A DNA stretch of 64,000 nt from positions 1-64,000 of the forward strand of contig NZ_JAGGOT010000037.1 of assembly GCF_018614195.1 (NCBI RefSeq), given 5' to 3'. The DNA is from Streptomyces sp. ISL-43. Lineage in GTDB: Bacteria > Actinomycetota > Actinomycetes > Streptomycetales > Streptomycetaceae. Shown here in pieces: positions 31,825 to 40,666 of the stretch. The position numbers were made by a program, and so were the translations under genes. The notes below the pieces were generated by a model, which was not told where the DNA came from, made no database searches, and worked only from the letters and a program-made list of their open reading frames with translations. Position 1 is the first letter of the stretch, and each line of letters begins with the position of its first letter.

Positions 31825-33123
31825 ATGTCCCCCCACAGCCGAAACGATGTGATGACCGTGCACCCCACCTGGCACCGGCGCGCGCTCTTATGTGCCCTCG
31901 CCCTCGTCTGCTGGGGCGGTCTGGCCGCCCCCGCCACCGGCGCCCCCGAGCCCGCCCCCACGCCGCTCGCCGGCGCGGCCGCGGCCGTGACCTTCTCCGA
32001 CGACTTCGACGGACCCGCCGGAGCTGCCGTCGACACCGGGAAATGGCAGATCGAGACCGGTGACAACGTCAACAACCATGAGCGGCAGTACTACACGGCG
32101 GGCAACCGCAACGCCGCCCTCGACGGGCAGGGCCACCTGGTCATCACCGCCCGCCGGGAGAACCCGGCCAACTACACGTGCTGGTACGGCCGCTGCGAGT
32201 ACACGTCGGCCCGCCTGAACACCGCGGGCCGTTTCACGCAGACGTACGGACACGTCGAGGCGAGGCTCAAGGTGCCACGGGGCCAGGGCATGTGGCCCGC
32301 CTTCTGGATGCTCGGCAACGACATCGGCCAAGTCGGCTGGCCGAACTCCGGCGAGATCGACGTGATGGAGAACGTCGGCTTCGAACCGTCGACCGTGCAC
32401 GGCACCCTCCACGGGCCGGGCTACTCCGGCGCCGGCGGCATCGGGGCCGCGTACTCCCTCCCCGGCGGCCAGGCCTTCGCCGACGCCTTCCACACCTTCG
32501 CCGTCGACTGGGCCCCCGACTCCGTCACCTGGTCCGTCGACGGCGTCGTCTACCAGCGGCGGACCCCCGCCGACCTGGGCGGACGCAGCTGGGCCTTCAA
32601 CAAGCCGTTCTTCCTGATCCTCAACCTCGCGGTCGGCGGCTACTGGCCGGGCGACCCCGACGGCAGCACGGCCTTCCCCCAGCAGCTGGTGGTCGACCAC
32701 GTCCGCGTCACCTCGTCCGACGGCGGTCCCGGTGGTCAGCCCGGCCAGATCAGCGGGCTCGCCGGCAAGTGCGTCGACGTGGCCGGGGCGAATCCGGCCA
32801 ACGGCACCCCGGTCCAGCTCTACGACTGCAACGGCACCGGTGCCCAGCGGTGGACCCTCGGCTCCGACGGCACCGTACGGGCACTCGGCAAGTGCCTCGA
32901 CGTCGCGAGCGGCGGCACTGCCGACGGGTCCCCGGTCCAGCTCTACGACTGCAACGGGACCGGCGCCCAGCGCTGGGCGGTGTCCGGGGCCCGAGACATC
33001 GTGAACCCGCAGGCGAACAAGTGCCTCGACGTCGCCGGCGGCAACTCCGCCAACGGGACGCGGCTGCAGCTGTGGACCTGCACCGGGGCCGCCCAGCAGA
33101 AGTGGACGGTCCCGGCCGGCTGA
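31825..33123 (+). CDS. Secreted GH16 beta-1,3-glucanase with ricin-type CBM13
   Basis: A 432-residue exported enzyme. Signal peptide: HRRALLCALALVCWGGLAAP-ATGA. Residues about 45-300 are GH16: FSDDFDGPAG, GHVEARLKVPRGQGMWPAFW and the catalytic GEIDVMEN (E-I-D-x-x-E), the signature of laminarinases. Residues about 305-432 are three ricin-B subdomains with CVDVAGA/CLDVASG/CLDVAGG and Q-R/K-W motifs (QRWTLG, QRWAVS, QKWTVP). It cleaves beta-1,3-glucan outside the cell. ATG 31825 and ATG 31852 are both possible starts; neither has a strong ribosome binding site. A hairpin follows the stop. Confidence 0.92.
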   Translation: MSPHSRNDVMTVHPTWHRRALLCALALVCWGGLAAPATGAPEPAPTPLAGAAAAVTFSDDFDGPAGAAVDTGKWQIETGDNVNNHERQYYTAGNRNAALDGQGHLVITARRENPANYTCWYGRCEYTSARLNTAGRFTQTYGHVEARLKVPRGQGMWPAFWMLGNDIGQVGWPNSGEIDVMENVGFEPSTVHGTLHGPGYSGAGGIGAAYSLPGGQAFADAFHTFAVDWAPDSVTWSVDGVVYQRRTPADLGGRSWAFNKPFFLILNLAVGGYWPGDPDGSTAFPQQLVVDHVRVTSSDGGPGGQPGQISGLAGKCVDVAGANPANGTPVQLYDCNGTGAQRWTLGSDGTVRALGKCLDVASGGTADGSPVQLYDCNGTGAQRWAVSGARDIVNPQANKCLDVAGGNSANGTRLQLWTCTGAAQQKWTVPAG

Positions 33124-33124
33124 T

Positions 33125-33145
33125 CCGGCCCGAGCGCCGGGCCGG
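33125..33145 (+). terminator. Terminator-like hairpin after GH16 gene
   Basis: CCGGCCCG (33125-33132) pairs with CGGGCCGG (33138-33145) across a 5-nt loop, starting 2 nt after the stop codon. Confidence 0.55.
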
Positions 33146-33312
33146 CCGGGGCCCGGCGCCGCAGAGCAGGATGGTCTACCGGCCCCGCCCCAAGTAGGTC
33201 GTTCGAGCGCGCAATCGCCCGGCTCGGCGTCGCCTTCCGACACCATGAAAGCCAGTCGGCTGGTTCCTTGTCTTCTTCACGGAAGGGGTCGACAAGGGCT
33301 CGTTCGCTCGGG

Positions 33313-34074
33313 TCACGGACCGATTCGCTCGACTTCGGTCGGATCGATGCGTAGTGCTGATCCACTTTCGAAGGGCGTATCGGATGCCAGAAGGCCGACG
33401 ACGACCTCCGCCACCCTGTCGGCGGAGGTGACCTGTCGGCTCGGACAGACCATCTCGGCGATGGCCGTCTTGGGGGCGCCTGCCATCTGCGAGATACGGT
33501 CGATCATCGGGGTGTCGACAACTGCCGGACAGATGGCGAAGACCGAGATCCCCTGCTCGGCAAGCTCGGCGGCCGCCGAACGGGTCAGGCTCACCAGGGC
33601 GGCCTTGCTGGCCGCGTAAGGTGCGGCGATAGGCATGGGAATCATCCCGAGCCAGGAGCTGCTGTTCACGATCACCGACCCGGATGCCATGCGCGGCGCG
33701 GCGTGTTTCATACACAGGAACGCGCCTTTGACGTTCACGTCCAGCACCGCATCGACAACGTCAGCAGACCACGCGGCCATAGGCCCCGCAGTGCCTTCGA
33801 TCCCGGCGTTGTTGAAGAGGCAGTCCAGACGCCCGAAGCGTTGGACCGTGGCCTCGACAGACGACGCGACCGATGACTCGTCGGTCACGTCCAGTTGGTG
33901 GAACGCGGCTCGCGCGCTGCCGAACTCGGCAACGACGCCCTCGCCCCGCTCTCGGTTCCTGGACGCCATCATGACGCTGCAGCCCTCGGCCAGAAGCCGA
34001 CGAACCGTGGCGAGCCCGATACCGGAGGCACCCCCCGTCACCAGGGCGACCTTCGACTGGAGCCTGTTGTCCAT
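33313..34074 (-). CDS. Short-chain dehydrogenase/reductase
   Basis: A 253-residue classical SDR. NAD(P)-binding TGGASGIGLATVRRL, NNAGIEG, catalytic Ser in IVNSSSWLGM and the Y-x3-K in APYAASKAALV are all present. ATG 34074 has AGGG upstream. It converges with the GH16 gene and has no operon partner, so the substrate (alcohol/ketone) is unknown. The C-terminus ends with SGSALRIDPTEVERIGP, lacking the common DGG(W/Y) motif. Confidence 0.9.
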   Translation of the reverse strand: MDNRLQSKVALVTGGASGIGLATVRRLLAEGCSVMMASRNRERGEGVVAEFGSARAAFHQLDVTDESSVASSVEATVQRFGRLDCLFNNAGIEGTAGPMAAWSADVVDAVLDVNVKGAFLCMKHAAPRMASGSVIVNSSSWLGMIPMPIAAPYAASKAALVSLTRSAAAELAEQGISVFAICPAVVDTPMIDRISQMAGAPKTAIAEMVCPSRQVTSADRVAEVVVGLLASDTPFESGSALRIDPTEVERIGP

Positions 34075-34475
34075 CTCAGCCCTCACTGTCCGGTGCCGGC
34101 AGGAATGATGCTCAGCCGCGCCGTCCGCTCGTCGGCTCAGGTCCGTGGGCGCGCCATCCGACCTCGGATCTGCGGAGCGCATGCCGCGGCCTGCTCACGA
34201 CTCACTATTGAGCCGCGCCACTCCTCTCGCGACCCGGGAGCCCGCGTCCGGCAGCCATCCGGAGTAGGCGCGGAGACTGTGCGGCAGGCCCTGGCGTCTG
34301 TGCCTGCTTCTCGGCACACCGTGGTGATCTCGGCTAGGGAACGCGGCGATGGTACGCAGGCTGTCATCCAGTGCAGTGAGAAGCTCGGTCGGTCCCTCCG
34401 CGATGGCATGCTCCGCGAAGAACGCTGCGACCTGGAACCTGTGCGGTCGTCACACCCGACAACAAGACGAAAACC
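34075..34475. other. 401-bp intergenic region
   Basis: Between two minus-strand genes. I see no family-like coding sequence. The last 60 bp, just after the XRE-cupin stop, include a lower-GC AACAAGACGAAAACC run. Confidence 0.4.
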
Positions 34476-35000
34476 TCAGTGACGGGGGTGGCGGACGATG
34501 AGGAGCGCTTCGACGTCTCCCGAGGGGGACTCGTACAAGTGGGGGACGTCGGCGTCCCAACTACCGTGTTCGCCCGGGCCGAGGGCGAGCACGGGACCGG
34601 CGACCGCGCCGACGCGTGCCGTGCCGGACAGGATGAAGATGTGCTCTGTCGTTCCAGGGCTGTGAGCGGCGGACTCCTGTGCCGTTTCGGCGCGAATGCG
34701 CACCCGGTAGGTTTCCGTGACGGCGGTGGCGTCTTCGAATCGCTCAGTGAGGACCGCGTCCACCGCGGTACCGGAGATCGTGGCGGCCAAGCCCGTGGTG
34801 TGCAGGGCTGTGCTGAGCGGTACTTCCAGCGCGGTCGTGAGCGCGTAGAGCGTTTCCAGTGTGGGGTTGCGCCTCCCGCTCTCGAGCTCCGAGAGCGTCC
34901 CCTTGCCGACCTGGGACCGGCGCGCCAGTTCCGACAGCGACATCCCGCGTTCGACGCGCAGTGCGCGCAGTCGCCCGCCCACCTGACCTGCCAGATCCAT
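34476..35000 (-). CDS. XRE-cupin transcriptional regulator
   Basis: A 174-residue protein. Residues 8-62 are a helix-turn-helix (LRALRVERGMSLSELARRSQ then VGKGTLSELESGRRNPTLET), residues 100-174 a cupin domain (HSPGTTEHIFILSGTARVGA, LGPGEHGSWDADVPHLYES). Such regulators sense small molecules through the cupin and repress neighbouring genes. It is divergent from the ybaK-SDR pair, with a 12-bp palindrome in the shared promoter that is its likely operator. Confidence 0.9.
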   Translation of the reverse strand: MDLAGQVGGRLRALRVERGMSLSELARRSQVGKGTLSELESGRRNPTLETLYALTTALEVPLSTALHTTGLAATISGTAVDAVLTERFEDATAVTETYRVRIRAETAQESAAHSPGTTEHIFILSGTARVGAVAGPVLALGPGEHGSWDADVPHLYESPSGDVEALLIVRHPRH

Positions 35001-35065
35001 GGTCTCCCCCGTCCCGCCCCGTAACCACTTGATCCACCGTCTCGCGCACTCTATCGTTCCACAAC

Positions 35066-35088
35066 CAGAACGTTCTGTTTACAGAACG
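35066..35088. promoter_or_regulatory. Candidate operator between XRE-cupin and ybaK-like genes
   Basis: CAGAACGTTCTG (35066-35077) is a perfect 12-bp palindrome, followed 4 nt later by another half-site CAGAACG (35082-35088); a related CGTTC lies at 35055. It sits 66 bp upstream of the regulator start and 31 bp upstream of the deacylase start, well placed for autoregulation and control of both directions. Confidence 0.5.
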
Positions 35089-35107
35089 CCGGATGTGAAG
35101 GAGCCCC

Positions 35108-35605
35108 ATGGAGTCCCGAAGCGGCACGCCGTCGTCCCTGCCTGACCGCAGTGCGCAAGTGGCTCGCGCCCTCGCATCGGCCGGCATCGCCGGCCAGGTC
35201 CGCGAACTGACCGCTTCCACGCGCACGGCCGCCGAGGCCGCCGCCGCACTGGGCTGCGACATCGGCGCCATCGCCAACAGCCTGGTGTTCCTCGCGGGCG
35301 ACGTACCCGTGCTGGTACTGACCAGCGGCAGGCACAAGGTGGACACCGAAGCACTCGCGGCCCGATGGGGCCGCCCCGCGCTTCGCCGCGCCACCCCCGA
35401 GCAGGTACGCGAAGCCACCGGCCAGGCGATCGGCGGCGTGGCCCCAGTCGGCCACCCGCGCCGACTGCCGACGGTCGTCGACGAAGCCCTCGGCGACTAC
35501 CCCACGGTCTGGGCCGCCGCCGGAACCCCCCGCACGGTGTTCCCCACCACCGCCGGCGAACTCCTCCGCGTGTCCGGGGGCCTCATGCTCCCCGTCGGCC
35601 CGTGA
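35108..35605 (+). CDS. YbaK/aminoacyl-tRNA deacylase family protein
   Basis: A 165-residue protein. Family signature: VRELTASTRTAAEAAAALGC, IANSLVFLAGDVPVLVLTSG, HKVDTEALAARWG, GGVAPVGHPRRLPTVVDEAL. YbaK/ProX-like proteins hydrolyse mischarged tRNAs (for example Cys-tRNAPro). GAAGGAG precedes the ATG. The stop overlaps the GTG start of the next SDR gene (GTGA), so the two are translationally coupled although their known functions are unrelated. Confidence 0.9.
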   Translation: MESRSGTPSSLPDRSAQVARALASAGIAGQVRELTASTRTAAEAAAALGCDIGAIANSLVFLAGDVPVLVLTSGRHKVDTEALAARWGRPALRRATPEQVREATGQAIGGVAPVGHPRRLPTVVDEALGDYPTVWAAAGTPRTVFPTTAGELLRVSGGLMLPVGP

Positions 35606-36381
35606 AGAGCCGATCGGCCGGCACCGGTACGGACCTGACCGGTCAAGTCGCCGTCGTCACCGGTGGCACGAGCGGCCTCGGACGCGCCATCGCCGAGCGC
35701 CTCTCATACGCCGGTTGCGCCGTGGTGGTCTGCGGCAGGCACGTGCGGGCATGCCGACGCACCGCTTCGGAGATCGCGGACCTGACGGGCGGGCCAGTGC
35801 TCGGGTCGGCCTGCGAGGCGACCGACGAAACAGCGGTGCAGGACCTGGTTCGATCGGTGCAGGCCGAGTACGGCCGCCTCGACATCCTCGTGACCAGTGC
35901 CGGCATCCAGGCACGCGGCAGCCTTGCAGCACTCGACGCGGCCACGCTGCGACACTGCCTGGAGGTCAACGTCGTCGGTACGTTCCTCGCCTGCCAGGCC
36001 GTGGTCCCGTTGATGCGTCAGGCCGGCTACGGCCGCATCGTCACCATGGCCAGCGCTCTCGGGCTCGTCGGCGCCGCGGACCGGACGGCCTACGCCGCCG
36101 CCAAGGGAGCCGTGGTCCAGCTCACCCGAAGCCTGGCCGTCGAGCTCGCGGGGACCGGCATCTGCGTCAACGCCCTGGCGCCCGGACCGTTCCGCACGCC
36201 GATGAACGACGGCGCTGAGGACGACCCACGCGTCCGGGAGTTCCTCGACCACCAGGTGCCGATGGGCCGCTGGGCCGATCCGGGCGAACTCACCGACGCG
36301 GCGCTCCTGCTGGCCAGCCCGGCCGCCTCCTTCCTCACGGGCGCGGTACTCCCGGTCGACGGCGGTTGGACCGCCCGGTGA
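35602..36381 (+). CDS. Short-chain dehydrogenase/reductase (gluconate 5-dehydrogenase-like)
   Basis: A 259-residue classical SDR with TGGTSGLGRAIAERL, TSAGIQARGS, MASALGLVG, the Y-x3-K in TAYAAAKGAVV, NALAPGPFRTPM and the C-terminal DGGW. Start is the GTG overlapping the YbaK stop. The closest general resemblance is to gluconate/2-deoxygluconate dehydrogenases, but the true substrate is not determinable. Probably regulated by the divergent XRE-cupin protein. Confidence 0.9.
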   Translation: MKSRSAGTGTDLTGQVAVVTGGTSGLGRAIAERLSYAGCAVVVCGRHVRACRRTASEIADLTGGPVLGSACEATDETAVQDLVRSVQAEYGRLDILVTSAGIQARGSLAALDAATLRHCLEVNVVGTFLACQAVVPLMRQAGYGRIVTMASALGLVGAADRTAYAAAKGAVVQLTRSLAVELAGTGICVNALAPGPFRTPMNDGAEDDPRVREFLDHQVPMGRWADPGELTDAALLLASPAASFLTGAVLPVDGGWTAR

Positions 36382-36432
36382 CCGCCGCGTCCCCAGCGGC
36401 AGCGTGACGGGCCGCGGCTCGCGGACGCGACC

Positions 36433-36455
36433 GCCTGCCTGCCTGCCTGCCTGCC
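36433..36455. repeat. GCCT tetranucleotide repeat
   Basis: Five copies of GCCT plus a partial copy between the convergent SDR and creatininase-like genes. Not coding. Confidence 0.85.
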
Positions 36456-36485
36456 AGGCTCCACGTCGCCGCCCATCTCATCTGG

Positions 36486-37355
36486 TCAGCAAGGTGATCC
36501 CGGAGCAGCGTCCTGCACGCCTTCCGCTTGAGCGGTGAGCGAGCTGGTCACGGTACGGGCCATGGCATGGGCCATGCGCTCGTAGAAGCGCCACAGGAAC
36601 GGGTCGCGGGGGCTGGGTGCGCCGAAGTAGCCCTGCGGCGTCACCCTGCGGGCGTGTTCGCCGCCTTTTCGCCATTCCGCCAGGTCGGCCGGCCCGAGGC
36701 CCGTCGGCTGGAGTTGGGTCATGACGTCGTAATCTACGAGCTCAGGGAACCAGCGCATCATCAGGGCGCTCTCGATCTCCTCGGCGTGGACACCGAGTTC
36801 ACCGGTCAGTTCCAGGCCCTCGAACAGCGGCCGCATGGCGAACGCGGCCAGCGCGGGCGCCTTCGCCGCCTCGCCCAGGCGGTCAGCGATGAAGTCGGGC
36901 TCGATGAGGACGACTCCCGTACTGCCCTGCTCGTGTCGGGCTGTCACGACGTCAAGGAGCATCCGATTGTGAGCGATGTCGCCCTGATGGTTGATCACGA
37001 AGATGTTCCGGAACCCGTCCGTGGCGAGCGATTCCATGATGTCGAAGTGCAGTGCGGCCGCAGTCTCCGGACGTGTGCGGAAGGTCCCGGCAAACGCACC
37101 GGAAACCTGGTTGACCCCCCAGAACACCGGTGGGGCGATCAGCGCCGGTACCTTCTGCCGGTCGAGCTCGTCCCTCACCATCCGGCACAGCTGGTAGGCG
37201 CCGTAGGCGTCGGTGCCCAGCGGCAGATGAGGGCCGTGCTGCTCTATGACGCCTGTTGGCAGCAGGACGCATGCGCCCGCGGCAGCCGCCGCCTCCACCT
37301 GCGGGTATGTGAGGTCGGCCATCGTCCCGGCGAAGACAGAGTATCCAGTGTGCAT
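36486..37355 (-). CDS. Creatininase-family amidohydrolase
   Basis: A 289-residue protein of the creatinine amidohydrolase family, metal-dependent enzymes that open lactam or formamide bonds (creatinine, or in MftE the mycofactocin precursor). The metal site E-x-H...D is seen in LPTGVIEQHGPHLPLGTDAY; a second region is FVINHQGDIAHNRML, where the usual NGHGGN is altered. Later AEEIESALMMRWFPELVD supplies the conserved acidic helix. Monocistronic; substrate unknown. Confidence 0.85.
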   Translation of the reverse strand: MHTGYSVFAGTMADLTYPQVEAAAAAGACVLLPTGVIEQHGPHLPLGTDAYGAYQLCRMVRDELDRQKVPALIAPPVFWGVNQVSGAFAGTFRTRPETAAALHFDIMESLATDGFRNIFVINHQGDIAHNRMLLDVVTARHEQGSTGVVLIEPDFIADRLGEAAKAPALAAFAMRPLFEGLELTGELGVHAEEIESALMMRWFPELVDYDVMTQLQPTGLGPADLAEWRKGGEHARRVTPQGYFGAPSPRDPFLWRFYERMAHAMARTVTSSLTAQAEGVQDAAPGSPC

Positions 37356-37578
37356 GCAATTCCCCCGTGCTCGATGTCCTGACCGGCCTGACCGCCGATC
37401 ATGATCATTTTCACCAGGCCGCGCTGCCTCTCACGAGCGGCACCTACGCCGGAAATCACGCCTGCACCTTGTAGGGAGATCACAAATGGCCTCCGCAGGC
37501 TTACTCTCCGGACTCCGCCGCCCCGCCGCCGGCCGGCCGTCCCCAGGAGCAGCACTGAGAAGCCACCGGTGGTGCCGC

Positions 37579-38577
37579 TCAGGGGCGGTCGGCCTCGTCC
37601 CGCTCGGCCCAGGTGAGGGCAGCGGCGAGGGAGCGGAAAGCGTTGCGGTAGATGCCGGGGGTGGTGCCGGTGCAGCGGTGGAAGTGGTGCCGCAGGTTCG
37701 CGGGGGTGCCGAGACCACTGCGGGCGGCGATGCGCTCGATGGGGTCGTCGGTGCGTTCCAGGAGCCGCTGAGCGAGCTGGATACGGGCGCGAAGCACGTA
37801 CTGGAGCGGGCTGAGTCCCGTCTCGGTGCGGAAGCGCCGGGTCAGAGTGCGGATGCCGAGCCCCGTGCGGTCGGCGATTTCCGCGAGGGTCAGCGGACGT
37901 TGGAGGTTGGCCTCCATCCACCGGATCGCCTCATCGAGGCTGCCGTCCGAGGCGGCGAGGACTGTGGCCGCGACGTCGCCGCCGGCGTCGTCGGCCGGGG
38001 CGTGGAGCTGGAGGAACGCCTGCCTCTCGGTTTCGATGACCACGGATTCGCCGTGGTCGAGAGTGATCAGGCGGAGACAGAGGTCGAGGCCTCCCAGGAC
38101 CCCGGCCGCGCTGTGGAAGAGGCCGTGCGACACGACCGCGCCGTCGGGGTCGACCTCGACGCGGGGGTGCAGGCGCGCCAGCTCCTCGGTGTGCCGGCGG
38201 CTGGTGGCGGCGCGCCATCCGTCGAGCAGACCGGTGGCGGCGAGGACGAACGTGCCGGTACCGACCGCGCCGATGCGGCAGCCGCGCGCGGCAGCGGCAC
38301 GCAGGGCATCGGCCACGGCGGGCGCGGGTTCGTCTTGGAAGCCCGCGCAGCCGGGCAGCAGCACGGTGTCGGCGTCGTCCAGTCCCTCCAGACCCCACGG
38401 TGTCTCGATACGGAAGGGAGCGGGGCCGCCCGTGCTCTCGAAGCCCGGCGCGGCGCAGATCCGCAGGTCGTAGTCGACCCATGGGTGGTGCCTGGCGGCG
38501 GCGGTGAACGTCAGTCCGGGGGTGGTGAGCTGGTGCCCCGGAACTCCGTCGAGCGCCAGGACAGCGATCAGTGACAT
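37579..38577 (-). CDS. GlxA-like AraC-family regulator (DJ-1/PfpI + HTH)
   Basis: A 332-residue regulator. Residues 1-180 form a DJ-1/PfpI-like amidotransferase domain (GAVGTGTFVLAATGLLDGWR, where the nucleophile Cys is replaced by Thr), residues about 225-325 an AraC HTH (TLAEIADRTGLGIRTLTRRF, LQYVLRARIQLAQRLLE, NLRHHFHRCTGTTPGIYRNA). It is a paralog of the regulator at 39.7-40.6 kb on the other strand; the two flank a secreted protease. Confidence 0.88.
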   Translation of the reverse strand: MSLIAVLALDGVPGHQLTTPGLTFTAAARHHPWVDYDLRICAAPGFESTGGPAPFRIETPWGLEGLDDADTVLLPGCAGFQDEPAPAVADALRAAAARGCRIGAVGTGTFVLAATGLLDGWRAATSRRHTEELARLHPRVEVDPDGAVVSHGLFHSAAGVLGGLDLCLRLITLDHGESVVIETERQAFLQLHAPADDAGGDVAATVLAASDGSLDEAIRWMEANLQRPLTLAEIADRTGLGIRTLTRRFRTETGLSPLQYVLRARIQLAQRLLERTDDPIERIAARSGLGTPANLRHHFHRCTGTTPGIYRNAFRSLAAALTWAERDEADRP

Positions 38578-38718
38578 GTCCCGAATTTAGCCCAGAGTGA
38601 CATTCGAACGACTGTTTCGCGGCGGGGCCCGGCCCGGAGGATGGGGCTCAGCACGGAGCCGGACGCGAGGGACCGCCCGGCCCGTGCCCATCCCTTTGCC
38701 CCTTCCGAGAGGACCGAC

Positions 38719-39591
38719 ATGCGCCTTCCCCCTGCCCACCGCCCCACCCCCGATCCCCGTTCCGCACGCCGCCGCGGCCGCGGCCTGACGGTGCGAGCCG
38801 CGGCCGCGGCCGGCGCGGCCGCCGTGCTCGGCGTAACACTCATGGCCGGCAGCGCGGAAGCCATCGTCAACGGCGAGGATTCCAGGGAGCGTTACACCTT
38901 CATGGCGTCGATCCCCCTGTCGGCCACCCTGGAGGACGGGGTGGTACTGAAGGCCCCGTGCGGGGCGACGCTGATCGACCGGCAATGGGTGCTCACGGCC
39001 GGTCACTGTGTGGACCCGGATCTCGGGGTGACCCCGGACGGGCTGGTCCGCGTCGGCAGCGAGCACCGCACGTCCGGCGGTAGTGTCCGCAGGATCGACA
39101 AGATCGTCATGCACCCGGGCTACGCCCAGGGCAAGGCCGGCGCTCCCAACCAGGACGACCTCGCCCTGGTACGACTGGACCGCCCGGTCGCCCAGAAGCC
39201 CATCCGGATCGCGAAGCAGGCGGGACCGGTGGGCACGCCCACGCGGATTCTCGGCTTCGGTACCGTCGTCGGCGCCGATTCCCCGGAGGACTGGGTGTTC
39301 CCTGAGCGGCTCCAGCAGTTGGACACCCGCAGGGGATCCGAGGACGAGTGCTTCGATCGTGCCGGGGAGACCCGGCTGTGCACGGTGAGCCCCAAGCCGG
39401 ATGCCATGGCCTGCAACGGGGACTCCGGCGGCCCGCAGCTGCAGCGTGCCAGGAACGGCCGCTGGGAACTCATCGGTACGACTTCGGGCGACGGTGACAA
39501 CGACCCGACCTGTTCCACGGGGCCGGGCCTCTACACCAATGTGCCGGTGTACGCGGACTGGATCCGGGAGACGATCCGCCAGTCCGGCTGA
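38719..39591 (+). CDS. Secreted trypsin-like serine protease (S1)
   Basis: A 290-residue exported protease. Signal region: RGRGLTVRAAAAAGAAAVLG and SAEA, with mature start IVNGEDS. Catalytic triad: His in TAGHC, Asp in DDLALV, Ser in GDSGGP. Four cysteines (APCGAT, GHCVD, DECFD, TRLC) fit the S1 disulfide pattern. GAGAGGA precedes the ATG. It sits between two GlxA-like regulators, divergent from one and 75 bp before the other. Confidence 0.92.
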   Translation: MRLPPAHRPTPDPRSARRRGRGLTVRAAAAAGAAAVLGVTLMAGSAEAIVNGEDSRERYTFMASIPLSATLEDGVVLKAPCGATLIDRQWVLTAGHCVDPDLGVTPDGLVRVGSEHRTSGGSVRRIDKIVMHPGYAQGKAGAPNQDDLALVRLDRPVAQKPIRIAKQAGPVGTPTRILGFGTVVGADSPEDWVFPERLQQLDTRRGSEDECFDRAGETRLCTVSPKPDAMACNGDSGGPQLQRARNGRWELIGTTSGDGDNDPTCSTGPGLYTNVPVYADWIRETIRQSG

Positions 39592-39666
39592 CCTGGTAGG
39601 CAGGCCCTGGGTAACCGGGCGCGAACCTGACGGCGGCACCCGCGCCGACCTGGCTATATTCCGGAT

Positions 39667-40635
39667 GTGTCAGTCATCGCTGTCCTCGCGCCCGACGGGG
39701 TCCCCGGCCCTCACCTCACCACCCCCGGAATGGTCTTCGGAGCTGCGTCCCGTGACCATCCGGGGGTGGAGTACGAGGTGCGGCTCTGCGCCGCCCCCGG
39801 ATTTCGGGTGGTCCCTTCGCCCGATCCGGTACGGGTCAGCCCGCCCTGGGGTCCGGAAGGCCTCGCGGGCGCGGACGTCGTACTGATCACCGGGCACCCC
39901 GACCACCATGGCGAGCCGTCGGCGTCCCTTCAGTCCGCGCTGCGGGCGGCGGCAGGCCGAGGAACCCGTGTCGCGGCTGTCGGCACCGGTGTACTCACCC
40001 TCGCGGCGACCGGACTGTTGGACGGGCGCCGCGCCACGACCGGCTGGCGGCACACCGCGGAACTCGCGGCGCGCCATCCTCGGATCCAGGTCGACCCGCT
40101 CGGCACCGTGGTCGAGGACGGCTCCTTCCTCACGGCTGCGGGGATGTTCGGCGGACTGGACGTCTGTCTCCACATCCTCCGTAGTGACCACGGTGCGCGA
40201 ATGGCGGGAGAGACCGCCCGGGAGCTGATCACACCACTGCAGCGCGATGCGGACAGGGTCCAGGACACCATCGAACGGGAGATCACGGACAGCGCGGGGC
40301 TCGAACCGACTCTGCGGTGGCTGGAGACCCGGCTCGACCGCGCCGTGGCGCTCCCGGACATTGCCGCGCACGCGCGGACCAGCACGAGCAGCCTCACCCG
40401 TCGCTTCCGCACCCATACCGGTCACACCCCCCTCCAGTACCTGCTCCATGCGCGCATCTCCGAGGCCCAGCGGCTGCTCAGGGAGACCGGGATCCCCGTC
40501 GAACAGATCGCCGCCCGCACCGGCTTCACCTCACCGGCCGTCCTACGCCGTCACTTCCGCGCCCTGACCGGCACTACACCCCGCGCCTACCGCCAGGCCC
40601 ATCGCGGCGAGCGCGCTCAGGGCGAACGGGAATGA
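39667..40635 (+). CDS. GlxA-like AraC-family regulator, paralog
   Basis: A 322-residue regulator of the same architecture as the 37.6-38.6 kb protein: N-terminal PfpI-like domain (AVGTGVLTLAATGLLDGRRA, again no Cys nucleophile) and C-terminal AraC HTH (LPDIAAHARTSTSSLTRRFR, LQYLLHARISEAQRLLRE, FTSPAVLRRHFRALTGTTPR). GTG start. The two paralogs share their opening residues (VSVIAVLAPDGVPGPHLTTP against MSLIAVLALDGVPGHQLTTP), implying a duplication. Confidence 0.88.
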   Translation: MSVIAVLAPDGVPGPHLTTPGMVFGAASRDHPGVEYEVRLCAAPGFRVVPSPDPVRVSPPWGPEGLAGADVVLITGHPDHHGEPSASLQSALRAAAGRGTRVAAVGTGVLTLAATGLLDGRRATTGWRHTAELAARHPRIQVDPLGTVVEDGSFLTAAGMFGGLDVCLHILRSDHGARMAGETARELITPLQRDADRVQDTIEREITDSAGLEPTLRWLETRLDRAVALPDIAAHARTSTSSLTRRFRTHTGHTPLQYLLHARISEAQRLLRETGIPVEQIAARTGFTSPAVLRRHFRALTGTTPRAYRQAHRGERAQGERE

Positions 40636-40666
40636 CCGGGGCGGCCGGCAGCCGCTTGCAACTCCT

